This document shows, piece by piece, positions 13,967 through 25,597 of a stretch of DNA of 64,000 nt. Source of the DNA: Paragordius varius (Eukaryota > Nematomorpha); the NCBI GenBank assembly GCA_964247055.1, contig OZ176052.1, positions 2,232,001 to 2,296,000 on the forward strand, read 5' to 3'. Under the pieces are notes generated by a model. The model was not told the DNA's origin and made no database searches. It saw only the letters and a program-made list of their open reading frames with translations. Position 1 is the stretch's first letter. Each line of letters opens with the position of its first letter. The position numbers and the translations under genes were made by a program.

Positions 13967-15609
13967 ATGATGATAAAATTAGGGCATTTTTGGTTTTATG
14001 CGATTCGTTGGTTTATCTTGTTTATATTCCTTCTCAAACATATATCGTGTGGCAATGTTTATAAACTTAATGAAGATAATGTCGACAATATTTTTTCTGG
14101 GAGGTGGATGATCAAATTGTATAAATAATTTTTATATTTAGTTATGCGGATTGGTGCCCTGCTTGCCGTGATTTAACTTATCCATGGGATCAACTAGAAA
14201 AAGAAGCCGATAATTTAGATATTAATATAGGATCCATAAATATTGAGCGACATCCAGGTTTATCTAATTTATTTCTAATTTACCAGAATTAAGTGGACGT
14301 TTCTATGTCACATCCCTACCGACGATATATTAGTAAAAAATATAACTAATATTTTAGCATTGAAAATGGTGTTTTTCGAAATGCCAAATATTTAAACACT
14401 GCTGATAAGTTAATTGATTTTGTCAAAAACAAAGAATACATAAAAATTGATCCGTTACCAGTTTGGCGGTCTCCAAAATCCTTCCAGTATTTTGATTTCT
14501 CTAATTAATAGAATGCGATTATTGGGAAAATTTTACAAATTCTCATTGCGTATTAAGGTATATGCAACATTTTATATCATCATAGGATTTGCATACTAAA
14601 ATGGTAGATGTTTATAAAATCCCTGTTTGGGCATCTTATTTAATTTTTTTGGTCGCAACTATTTTGATCGGAGCCTCTATGGGAATGGTAAATTTTTTGA
14701 TTAATTTAAATTAACAAATAATTTTAATAAACTATTCGTTAAAATAAATATAATTAATTTTATATTTTTTCACTTCGATTTATAACCTAAAAATTCATAT
14801 TTTTTCACGAATTAGACTCTGAATCAAGTGATTTTTTTGGTTTTGATATATTTTTTGTGTTAGTTGCCAGAGTTCCGGACATTAAAATATTATTCTTAAA
14901 AATTCTTTTTGTTTTTTTTTATTTCATGGTTTTGGGTTCTTTTTTGAATCTTAATAGCCATTTTAGATACATGTTAAATAAAAATATAACCTATAAACAC
15001 TAATCTTTAATGCAAAATATAAATTAAATACTATTAGGATGACTAAAAAATTATTAAGAATGGGGTTTTTAATAATTGAAAAAAATAAAAAATTTAAATA
15101 ATTTTTTAAAACGTACTTTTTTAGTTATTTTTTATATTTTTTTACCAAATCGAAAGGTAATAAATGATTCTGATTTCTTGGTTTATCATCTTTTATTATA
15201 TTGTTCTTCATAATTATTTGTGTTTTGTTTAACATGACCATTCTTCATTAATTTTTTAAAACAACTTTTTTCCTTATATTATTGTAACAAATACAAATAA
15301 ATGCAAATAATAAAACAAAACAGGAATATTACATTATTTTTATATTTTCAAATTCACTATTATTAGTCTTTATATATAAGATTGAAAAAATTAAAATAAT
15401 ACTTACATATCAGACTCAAACTCAATTTTATATTTGAAATACACAAAATTACTTTTTAGGGCTTAGTATTTGTCATGGATTTTTATGGGTCACTCCGAAA
15501 ATCGGATTCATACATGGAGGATGAAAATATTATACAACAAGGAAGGAAAGAAAAACCACACCATAATGGCCAAGGGGACGACCATGAGAAAGAAGTAAGA
15601 ACTTTTTAA
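13967..15609 (+). CDS. TMX1: TMX1-like thioredoxin-related transmembrane protein
   Basis: Predicted ER membrane thiol oxidoreductase of the PDI superfamily. Exons are 13967-14118, 14142-14257, 14287-14332, 14358-14486, 14512-14557, 14586-14687 and 15460-15609, with all phases joining to about 246 residues. An N-terminal hydrophobic signal segment (FILFIFLLKHISCG region, residues 16-29) precedes a thioredoxin domain with active site WCPAC, the same CPAC motif as animal TMX1. The TSLPTIYHIENG cis-proline strand follows. A transmembrane helix begins around VPVWASY-like sequence (IPVWASYLIFLVATILIGAS), which aligns with the TMX1 helix, and a short charged cytosolic tail ends the protein. Five of six introns are only 23, 29, 25, 25 and 28 nt; the last is 772 nt. 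A good donor (GTAAGA) just before the stop leaves open an additional 3' exon. Divergent to WDR33, convergent with CDC16. Confidence 0.92.
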
Positions 15610-16331
15610 ATAAAATTAGTATATTTCAAAAATGATTTTTATGTCCTTAAACGCTCGTTTATTTTTAGATAACCCTTAAATGCTTCGTAAAATTATTTTT
15701 ATAACAGTATATATACAAAATTTAATAGTATAAATTAAAATATGTTTATTGAAATAAATAAATTAAAATACGTTTATTGAAATAACTGAAAGACAATAAG
15801 TAGACGATAGGGCTCTCTGTATGTAAAGTGCATAATAGTAGTCAAAGGATTAAATTTAATTGGTTTCTTTCGTTTGTCTTTAACTCTCTCTCTCATTCTC
15901 TTATAATATTTATTTTTTAGATGTTTACATTTGTAGGTTTAACATATCTAACAAAGTTTAATTTTCTCACCTTATTTGTTTGATTTTTCTTTTTTGCCAA
16001 CCAATATTATTTATAATATATATCAAAATATCAAATTTATATATTAGGATTGATCAAAGAATCTCAATTCATCAATTTTTGTTGAAAAATCCATATTTAT
16101 TTGATACAATATTTTTGTTATATAATATGCATTCCAATTGTATTAACTAAACACTTCCATCCAAAAACTATACATAATGTGATGCTATTTACCCTTTTTT
16201 TCATATGTACTTAACATTAAATAAACATATTTTTAAAACCTATATAATAAATGAAACAATTAATAAATATATTTATTAATCTATATTTTAACAAAACAAT
16301 GTACAAGCATGAAATTATATTGTCGATATCC
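15610..16331. other. Convergent 3' intergenic region (TMX1-like / CDC16)
   Basis: Contains the 3' UTRs of both genes. A pyrimidine tract (CTCTCTCTCATTCTC near 15885) followed by TTTTTTAG could be an extra acceptor for the TMX1-like gene, but the sequence after it is not convincingly coding. Nothing else recognised. Confidence 0.4.
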
Positions 16332-19300
16332 TTATTCTGAAGAGCATATGGCATCAGACATTTCATTTATAATGAAATCTAGCATTTCCTTGCATTGAAT
16401 GTGTTCTCCATTAAGAGCTAAACCCTTAAAAGAACAGAATTAATTAATTATATGTATTTTTGGAACAATAACAAGGTTGACAAAAATATAAAAAAAACGT
16501 TCTTTTTAGGCTTAAGGAAATATGTTTGAAATGAGTCTCTCAAATAAATTCCTTATTGTTATTTGGGTAATCATATAAAGGTGAATTTTCAAATTTATTA
16601 TTGCGAACAAAGGGGATGTTTATAAGGATTAAAATAATTTTTTTAAAAAAAATATAACTTCATTGAAAGCATCAATGGCTAAATGTGGTTTATTCAATAA
16701 ACCATAAGTTATTCCTAGTGACATGTAAAAATCGGACGTTTGTGGACTCAATCGTTGAGCTTTGAGAAAATAGTCTAGGGCTGTTTCATACTTTCTATAT
16801 TGCAAAAAATCAATAAATAATCAGACACAAATATTGTAAGAGAATTTTTCAGCCAAAAAACACAAATTTATTATTAAAAATAAAATTATAAGATGATTTG
16901 TGGATGGATTATCTTTTCCATAAAAATTTGGCTTTGATGCATGACATGACGATAAAATTAGTTAAAAACCTTAAAAAATATTCACACCAAACTGCAAATC
17001 CAAATAAAAATACATTTATTTCCATATCTTACTTCATGGTTAAAGCCAAATTTCCCATATTAGTAAACAACGGTTCCCAATAAGGATTTAGTAAAGACAA
17101 TAATAAATCAGTATCATGATATTGCGATTTTATATCTGAGGTATTATCACCTTTATCTATTTCAGATTTTTTATCGTTTCCATATATGCTATTTTGTTGA
17201 TGAGTTGTAGTTAAAAGTTCCAAACATGCATTGAAATATTCCCAAGCTATGTCATACCTATACAAATTATGAGTAAACGGTGGTAAAATTAAAATATAAG
17301 CTAATATATGTTAATTAAAACGAATAAAATGATTCTTTTAGTATCAAAAACGTAAAAATAAAATATATATCTAAATTCTCCCCATTACCTGATCTTAATA
17401 AATAACGCCTATAAATAAATTTAATCATCGTATTCGCAATTTCCTCTTATTGTTAGTTTTGAGACAACTATTAAAATTTCGTTACCTTCCTGAAAACATA
17501 TTTTGAGCCAAATACCAAAAATACTATATATTTAAAAAACAAAATAATGGAGTTTTTATTTTTTCATATAAAGGTCATAATACTTAAATGATGAGCCATG
17601 CATTTTACCCTATCAAATATGCGAATAAGATTTTATAATAAAGAGACTGTTTGGAAATAATTTATGACATAAACTTAGCAATCTATCTACACTATTTGGT
17701 AAAACCAATCAAAAAATCTTGTTTTTTTCACTGTTTTAACTTTAATTTAACAAAATTTAATTTCAAAAAAGCTTCACTTTCATATTTATAAAAAATATAC
17801 ATTTCACATTGATATGCGACATAAGCAAGTTCGTGCAATATAACCGGATCGTTTGGATATAATTGACTTGCTTTCAGGACATATTCCAAAGCTACCCGAT
17901 GATTTTGAGTTAAGGAATATTCCAAACCCACATAAAGATGTGCCATATGACAACTATCAGATAAATACGGTGTTAAACATAAATAAATGTTTAATTCTTA
18001 GACATATCAGGGATCATTTTTAAAATATAGATTGTAAAACTTAGAAAAGCTTTTATTTCCCTTTTGAAACAGACTCAAACACTATATAAGCAATAAAATT
18101 CAAGCCTTAAACAGTCTTTGGTTAATATAATCAGCCATATTTTTTAAAACTAATAGCATGTATGATTAATATGAGATATAGAATTGTGACATATGTACCA
18201 AATAATAAACGGATAAAAAATAATTTAGGTTAAAAAAATTTCCAGCCTACACTTTTTGTTTGAACGGCCATCATTAAAAAGTTTAAATTCCACCCTTAAC
18301 GTTTTTCATCTCCTATTTATAATCAAAACTGGATATTATATATTTGTAGCGATTAATATATTTTAGTGCTCCTTATTTAATTCACATATAAAGAAACTTA
18401 AACCTTTTCCCTTATCGTTTTACACCTTACTTTTTTATTAACACTGTATTCTACATTCCATCTTAAATTTTTTTTATTATAATTAATTAAAGTAAACTTT
18501 GGATTATGTTTAAGGGCTTGATAATAAGCTGTAAGAGCTTGATTTGGTTCACTTAAATAATGGTATATATGTCCCAGGAGGATCCAAGAAGGCGCAAATG
18601 TTTTATCAAGCGCTGTTGATTGATGCAAATATTTTATGGCTACGAATTTTTCTTGCAGTCGATAATAGCAAGCCAAAGCATATAGCGATACCTAAACATT
18701 ATAATAAAACAGACACATTGCTATGTTTATAAAAAAAAGTCGGGAGACCTCTAAAAACAGATAGGATAAAACTAAAAAGTTCTATTTTTTAACTTTAAAT
18801 TTTTTACCAACTATCATTTGCCAACATAATTGTGTGGTAAAAATGACTAAAAAATTTTATATGTCATATGGAAAAAAAATCGAATTAAGGCCCTTATAAA
18901 TGTGTTTAGACAAATAGGATGAAAATTGTATTTGCATGAACATTTACAAAAATAGTCGGTACAAAAAGAGGTAAAAATGGGTATTTTTTAAAGTATAACT
19001 TTGGCTGTAAACTCTATTTCTTTATAAAGTTTATATGTAAAGCAGGGCTTCTTAAAGTATGGGTCGCAACCCCATTTGGGGTCGCGTAGCAAAATTATGG
19101 GGTCACGAGTGATAAAAATACAATTTAACAAAACATGTTTTTTAACTTATAAAATTATTGTTATAAAGAAAATAACAATCATCGTAGATAAATCTATCAT
19201 AAAATCTTCTGGTTGGAAAGACTGTTTATACCGGCATGATCATTATAATATCTTGTATAAATTTACTATGAATCAAAAGATGTTATAAAAATTAATAAAA

Positions 19301-22300
19301 AATGTAGATTTATTTTTGTCAATCTCTTAAAACCAAAATAATCCTGGTAAATATTATCAACGAAATTTCGAGAAACTATATAAAGATTTCGTGTTATTTT
19401 CATTTAACCATTGTATAATTGTGAACGAAGTGCATGTTATTCCGAATAAGTCAGTTTAAAAAAATCCATTTATACTCGGATATTGTTGGATCTACCACCA
19501 GCCAGTTAAATGAATTTATTTTATCGGTGAAAGTATTAGTGTTAAATTTTAAAAAGATTATTGTTATTATAGGACCAAAATATTTTTTACTAAACGAAAA
19601 TGTTAATTTGCTGCTTTTTTTCAAAATGATTTGTGGCTATCCAAGCTGTGTTATTTGTCAGATATTTTTGGGTCAAACGATTTTCACTTGTCTCTTCAAT
19701 TGCGATATATTTACTTTAAATAATAAAATTGAAATCATTTGGAAAAGTAGGGTCAAAAAAAATTCGTTCGAAATGTTTTCCAGTGTCGACAATTTTGTAA
19801 TTAAGAAAATTCATTGTAAAACTTTTATTGCAAAAACTATTGTAGATCACTTAAAAGTGTTAGAAATACAGTATATTTTATATTAAATATTGATTTACAA
19901 AAAATAGTTTGGATTCAAAAGCCGTTTTAGATAGGCTTAAGTGAGAGATCGATCATTTGCCACTTAAAGCTCAAGAGGAATTTGCTAGGCTTTCGTGTGA
20001 CTAAAGCTTAAAACTACAATTTAATAAAAAGCCCTTGACAGAATTCTGGATCGGAACTAGAACAGAGTTTCCCACAATCGCCGATATGGCATTAAATGTA
20101 CTTCTGTCATTCAACACCACATATTTATGTGAAGTTACTTTCTCAGCTTCAATACACATTAAATCCCAATATCGTTCAGAAATAAAAAATGTTGAAGAAT
20201 GAGGTCTTACATCCAGTAGTTTCAAACATTACACCAAGATTTTGTTATGCAATAAAAAACAGACATATCCATCTCATTATTTTTAACGTAAACTTTAATT
20301 TAATATTTACCACGCAACTACTTGGATATATTGGAAAGAATTAAGACGGTCAAAATCCACTTTTGTTTTTTAAACTATAATAAAATTTTTCTAACATTTA
20401 GTGCAAATTTAAATTTTAGATTTTTATATGTTTTAAAAAGAATTCTAAATTTATATATTTCATATGCATATGTATATTGTTACCTAATTCTTAATATATA
20501 ATCAAAAAATATTATTTTTTTTTAAATTTGTTGGGAATCATAAATGGGGTACTGTAAGGTTGATTTATTCACGTATAGCAGTATGGTATAATAAAATAGA
20601 GTTGAGCGATAAAAAGAAAACCAAAATAAAAAAGTGAGTTGCTATTATATCACAAGTTCTTTTTATGTGTGCATGCCTTATTTGCGTAGACGTTACACAA
20701 TGGTTATTCTCAACAACAGATAAGCTTTAACACGAAATATATATATATAATATTGAAATACAAAATAACTGATGCAACATGAATTGAGTGTGTTAACAAA
20801 ATAGAATATTATAACCTTACATTACTCTCCCCCTAAGTTAACCACGGGGGCTGTCGTGTTCGTACATTATACCTATAAGTTTAAACGATCGGGAGGCTGC
20901 CGTCTTCTTAGCGGATATCTACGCTCGGGTAGGTCAGAAACCTCCTTTACCACGTCGGGTGTAGCCTCTACAGGCGTCAGCGATTCTGGGGTACGTCTTG
21001 CCATGAGGTAGCAGGCGTTGGGGCATGGACTATTTGAGATTCCGAGGTGGGATGGAAGGTTTGTTCGGAGTGGGCCTCGACATGACCCGGGACACTTTCG
21101 ACGCTGGGATATTTATGCTCTATTAAGGGATTAGTTTCGTATGAATTCCCTCCTGACCTACGTCGTAACTGATCTGCATGTTTACGTTTTCGAATCCCTT
21201 CCTCATCTTGCACTTCATACGAGAGTAACCCCCTTCTCTCCAGAATGTGACCTGGCCGCCAGCCTACGGCCATTTCATTTTTAATATAGACAGGATCGTC
21301 TTGTTGGAATTCGCGTCTCGGTTCATTTTCGTGCTCTATAAATTCGACAGGGGTTGTTTTTACCCAAGAGATAGGATTGTGTACACGCCGTTTTAGGAAT
21401 ATGGCGGAAGGAGTTTCTTTTAGCGAAGAATGCATGCTAGTTCGATACGAATAAAGGACCGTGTTGATAGCTTCATATGCATGCATTTGTTGGGTCTTAG
21501 TAGCGGCGTATTTCGTTTTTAATGTCTTTATTACTCTCTCTACTAGACCGTTTGTTTTGGGGTGATAGGGTGCTGCACAGATGTGCTTTATATTCATATG
21601 ATTTAGGAGAGTCGTAAATTCTCTTGAAGTAAAATACGTGGCGTTATCGGTCACAATTTGGCGGGGAAAACCAAATCGTGCGATGTGTTTTTCCAGGCAA
21701 TTTAAAACGCTTTGACTCGTTATTGATTTAAGAAGATCTATCTCTACCCACCGTGAGGCGCTATCGATAGTCACTAACCAATAATATCCGTCCACCGGTC
21801 CAGCAACATCTATATGTAACCTTTCCCATGTCAAAGTGTTAAAATTCCATCGATAGGGAAGATTTTCAGGTGCGTTAGGTCGATAGGTTTGGCAAGCCTC
21901 GCACCTTTCCACATAATTCTCTAGATCGGTGTCTAATTCGGGCCAAAATACCGAACACCGGGCTTGGGCTTTCATTGTTTTTAGCCCGCTGTGTCCCGTA
22001 TGCAGAAGTTTCAATATCGTTTCCTGCATCGCTTGTGGTATCACTAAGCGATCATTCAGGTATAACAGATTATAACAACACTCCAAGTCGTTTTTATGTT
22101 TTAAAAAAGGTTTCAGATCTTCGTCGATCCAACTGTTTGTCCTGAGAGCATTTTTAACTTTTGATAACCGTTGGTCAGTGATCGTTGCCTCTTCGACCAC
22201 TTTCTTATTTACATCCAGCGTTTTTAGAGCCAAATATCGTACCTGCTTGGTGGCCGCGTCGGCTAAGTTTTCTTCCCCTTTCTTGTAAAATATTTCATAC

Positions 22301-25300
22301 TCGTACCCGATGGTCTTCGATATCCACCTGAGCAGTTTGCTATTATTAATGTTGTTGATGTCTCTCTTCCGCCCAAATAGTGACACTAGCGGTTTATGAT
22401 CTGTATATATCTCGAAAGGTCTTCCATATATAAAGTATTTAAATTTTTCTAGGGCAAACACTATGGCTTTGGCCTCTTTTTCGATCGTGGAATAACTCTT
22501 TTCTGCTATTGAACAAGTTCGTGACGCGTAAAAAATTGGGCGTTTCCCCTGTGGGGTCTTATGAAACAGTATTGCCCCAAACCCCTTGTTGGAAGCATCT
22601 GTTTCGATCAACAATGGAAAACGGTCGTTAAATGGCATTAAAGCGGGGGGCCTGGTTAGCAAGCTTTTTGCTTTCGCGAATTCACTATCATCTGCCGGGG
22701 TCCACCGCCAAGGTGTATTCTTTCCACTTAACTTGTGTAAGGTTGCTAGGTGTGGGTGACAGTTTGGTATAAACCGCTCATGAAAATTTATTAAGCCTAA
22801 GAACGAACGTAGCTCAGTTTTGTCTGTAGGTGTCGGACAATTTTTAATGGCCTCTAATTTTTCATTGGACGGCTCAATACCTTGGTCAGAAATCACGTAC
22901 CCCATGTATTTGACTCGTGAGATACCAATTTGCAATTTGTCTCGGTGCAATCGTAATCCCGCCTCTTGTAACCTTCTAAATACTTCCCTTAATCTTTGAT
23001 CATGTTCCTCCCTGGTAGCTCCGGAAATTAAGACATCATCCAGGTACACACAAATACCAGGTATGTCCTTTAAAAGATTGTCCATGCATCTTTGAAAGAT
23101 AATAGGTGCTGAAGTTAATCCGAATGGAAGTCGCTGGTAAGCATAAAACCCTTTGTGAGTTGTGATGGTTACTAGCGTCTGTGACGCCCGGTCTATCGGA
23201 AATTGTAAGTAAGCATCTTTAAGGTCTAAAGTGGAAAAAATTATCCCATTTGCCACTTTGGTGGCCAACTCGTCAAAAGTAGGTATCAGATGAGAATCTT
23301 TTGCTAAATAACGGTTGATACTAATTCGGAAATCGGCACATATCCTAATTTCTCCATTTCCTTTAACTATATTTACTGTGGGAGAGGCCCATGTTATTGG
23401 GGTTTGGGTCGGATCGATAGGTCGGAGTATTTTGAGTTTAACTAATCTATCAATTTCATTTTCTACTAAAGGTTTTAGAGTTAAAGGTACCCTACGACAA
23501 GGAAAAACTTTAGGTTTGGCCCCGGGGTCGATAAATAATTTTATTGGGGGCCCCTTGAAAGTACCTAACTCGTCTGAAAACAATTTGTCAAAATAATCAA
23601 ATAACATTTTATTATTAGGTGCTTGCGTATGTAAAACTGAAAAAACATTTTTTGGGAATTCTAACCGAAACACCCGCATCCAATTCATCCCGAACACTGC
23701 TGGCGGGTTAGTTTGCGTCACCACGCAGGGCAGGCACTTCTCCTCTTCGTTCAAAACCACTGAAATCATCGATTTTCCGAGTACTTCTATCGGGCCATCA
23801 TTGTAGGTTCGCAAATTTGGAGCTGGGAGCAAACGAGGTCGACCAATATTTACCCAAGTGCGCTTGCCAATAACGGATACCTCGGCGCCCGTATCGTAGA
23901 TAAACGTTGTTGGTATATTATTTATTAATACTTGAATCCGGGGGGTGTTGTTCGGGCTAGTCATGGTGCGGATTGACGGCCGTCGGAACGTTGCCTTGCA
24001 TACTGTGCTGAAATGATTCCATTTGTCGCAATTGAAACACCGTTTTCCTTTTGCCGGACAGGTGGCGGAACCATGTCGATACCCACAATTACTACATAGC
24101 TTTCGGGTTATTTGATTGATTGTATTATTATCATTAACAACTGGTTGGATACTTGAAGGAAGTTCACTGGTATTATTATTGTTCATATCATTATTATCTC
24201 TGATGTTGTGAACCTTTTTATCTTCTAATTCATAGGAATAAGCGATGTCTACAATCGCTTGAAGGGGTACCGGACCCCCGTCCTTTTTGCCATCTGGATA
24301 TTTGGATTGAATTTCGCGTTCTACTCTGGGATTTTCAAGACCTACTAGGAATAAATCGCGTAATTTTGACTGAATATCCCCTTCAAATTTCCCGGCTTCA
24401 CACTTTGCCTTCAGACGTTCCAGGAAATCCATGACTGATTCATCTGGCATTTTTTTTAATCGGTAGAATTCAACTCGATTTAACCATAGGCTGCTGATTG
24501 GTGAATATATCTGAGTGGCCAAGGTTGCAATTTCCTCCCATTCCATGTCATCTATGAGTTTTGGGTATGCTAACGTTTCGATTTTCATTATTACTTGAAT
24601 ACCGCCGAAAGCGAGAAAAGTGCGTTTCATTGTGGTGTCATTGGATTCGATATTTTTGGAATTTAAGACTCTCCTGATGTGACGTATATATTGCGTAAAA
24701 TTCATCGGCTCCTTAAAAGGCTCCAAAATCAGTTTTGAAATGTCCAACGCTTGGCTCATTGAAAGCTAATACGGCACCAAATGTAAGGTTGATTTATTCA
24801 CGTATAGCAGTATGGTATAATAAAATAGAGTTGAGCGATAAAAAGAAAAACCAAAATAAAAAAGTGAGTTGCTATTATATCACAAGTTCTTTTTATGTGT
24901 GCATGCCTTATTTGCGCAGACGTTACACAATGGTTATTCTCAACAACAGATAAGCTTTAACACGAAATATATATATAATATTCAAATACAAAATAACTGA
25001 TGCAACATGAATTGAGTGTGTTAACAAAATAGAATATTATAACCTTACAGGTACGAATTACAAAAGTTTAAGAAGCCCTGTAAAAGAAAAGTCAATACAA
25101 AAATAAAAGACAACATTTCGTTTAAAAGGAGCATTTATTATTAACAAGATTTTTTGGTCAAATTAAAAGTTTTTCATTTAATGTGTTTTTAAATCAAAAA
25201 TTTCCAGCTATTATGGTCCAAAATTTTGTCTCAAATTAATAAACATTTTCCAAAAAATATATAAAATAATAATTAAGTAGAAGAATAATATACGTGGGAA

Positions 25301-25559
25301 ACATGCATGGTAGAAAATTCGTTGCACAATTTCATTAAATCTATGTATTAGAAATTTAAAATAGATATTATATTAAAGGAATTTAAATATAAAAGTAAAT
25401 AATTCAATTATTGATGACATATTAGTTAAAGAAATATATGAAAAAAGTTTCAAAATCATTACTTATTCCAATTGTTTACATAAATTTGTTTTAAAAAAAT
25501 TATTTATAGATAACTAATAAGGCGGTCAATAAATTTGGCTAATTTCTGTTTTATACCCA

Positions 25560-25597
<38 letters not shown>

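Larger units (their letters stand above)
20553..25049 (-). mobile_element. Ty3/gypsy LTR retrotransposon, Mag-like, looks whole and young
   Basis: Two LTRs of 268-269 bp (TGTAAGG...CCTTACA) bound the element, with a 5-bp target duplication GGTAC at 20548-20552 and 25050-25054. The LTRs differ at only about four places, so insertion was recent. A purine tract lies next to the left LTR (the 3' LTR for this minus-strand element), and a TGGTGCCG primer-binding-type sequence lies next to the right LTR. A single long gag-pol frame fills the interior; no break is evident. It is inserted in the older hAT copy. The order of parts and the gag-pol fusion resemble the Mag lineage; the lineage call is inference. 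Confidence 0.92.
19043..25080 (+). mobile_element. Decayed hAT transposon (ZBED5/Buster-like), interrupted by an LTR element
   Basis: The left end CAGGGCTTCTTAAAGTATGG (19043) is inverted at the right end as TTTAAGAAGCCCTG (25067-25080). The left end continues with the GGGTCGC...GGGGTCGCG hairpin typical of this hAT group. Transposase remnants lie on the + strand: an open piece at 19434-19886 ends HLKVLEIQYILY. Around 20095-20190 is the C-terminal dimerisation motif in the form LSFNTTYLCEVTFSA followed by IKSQYRSEI, diagnostic of hAT transposases. The frame is broken several times by stops and frameshifts, so this is a dead copy. The expected 8-bp target duplication is not clear (ATGTAAAG versus TAAAAGAA). 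It sits in a CDC16 intron in the opposite orientation to that gene. Confidence 0.8.

Noticed and set aside
23315-23596. Open frame of 93 codons on the + strand
   Set aside because: Antisense shadow of the long gag-pol frame of the LTR element.
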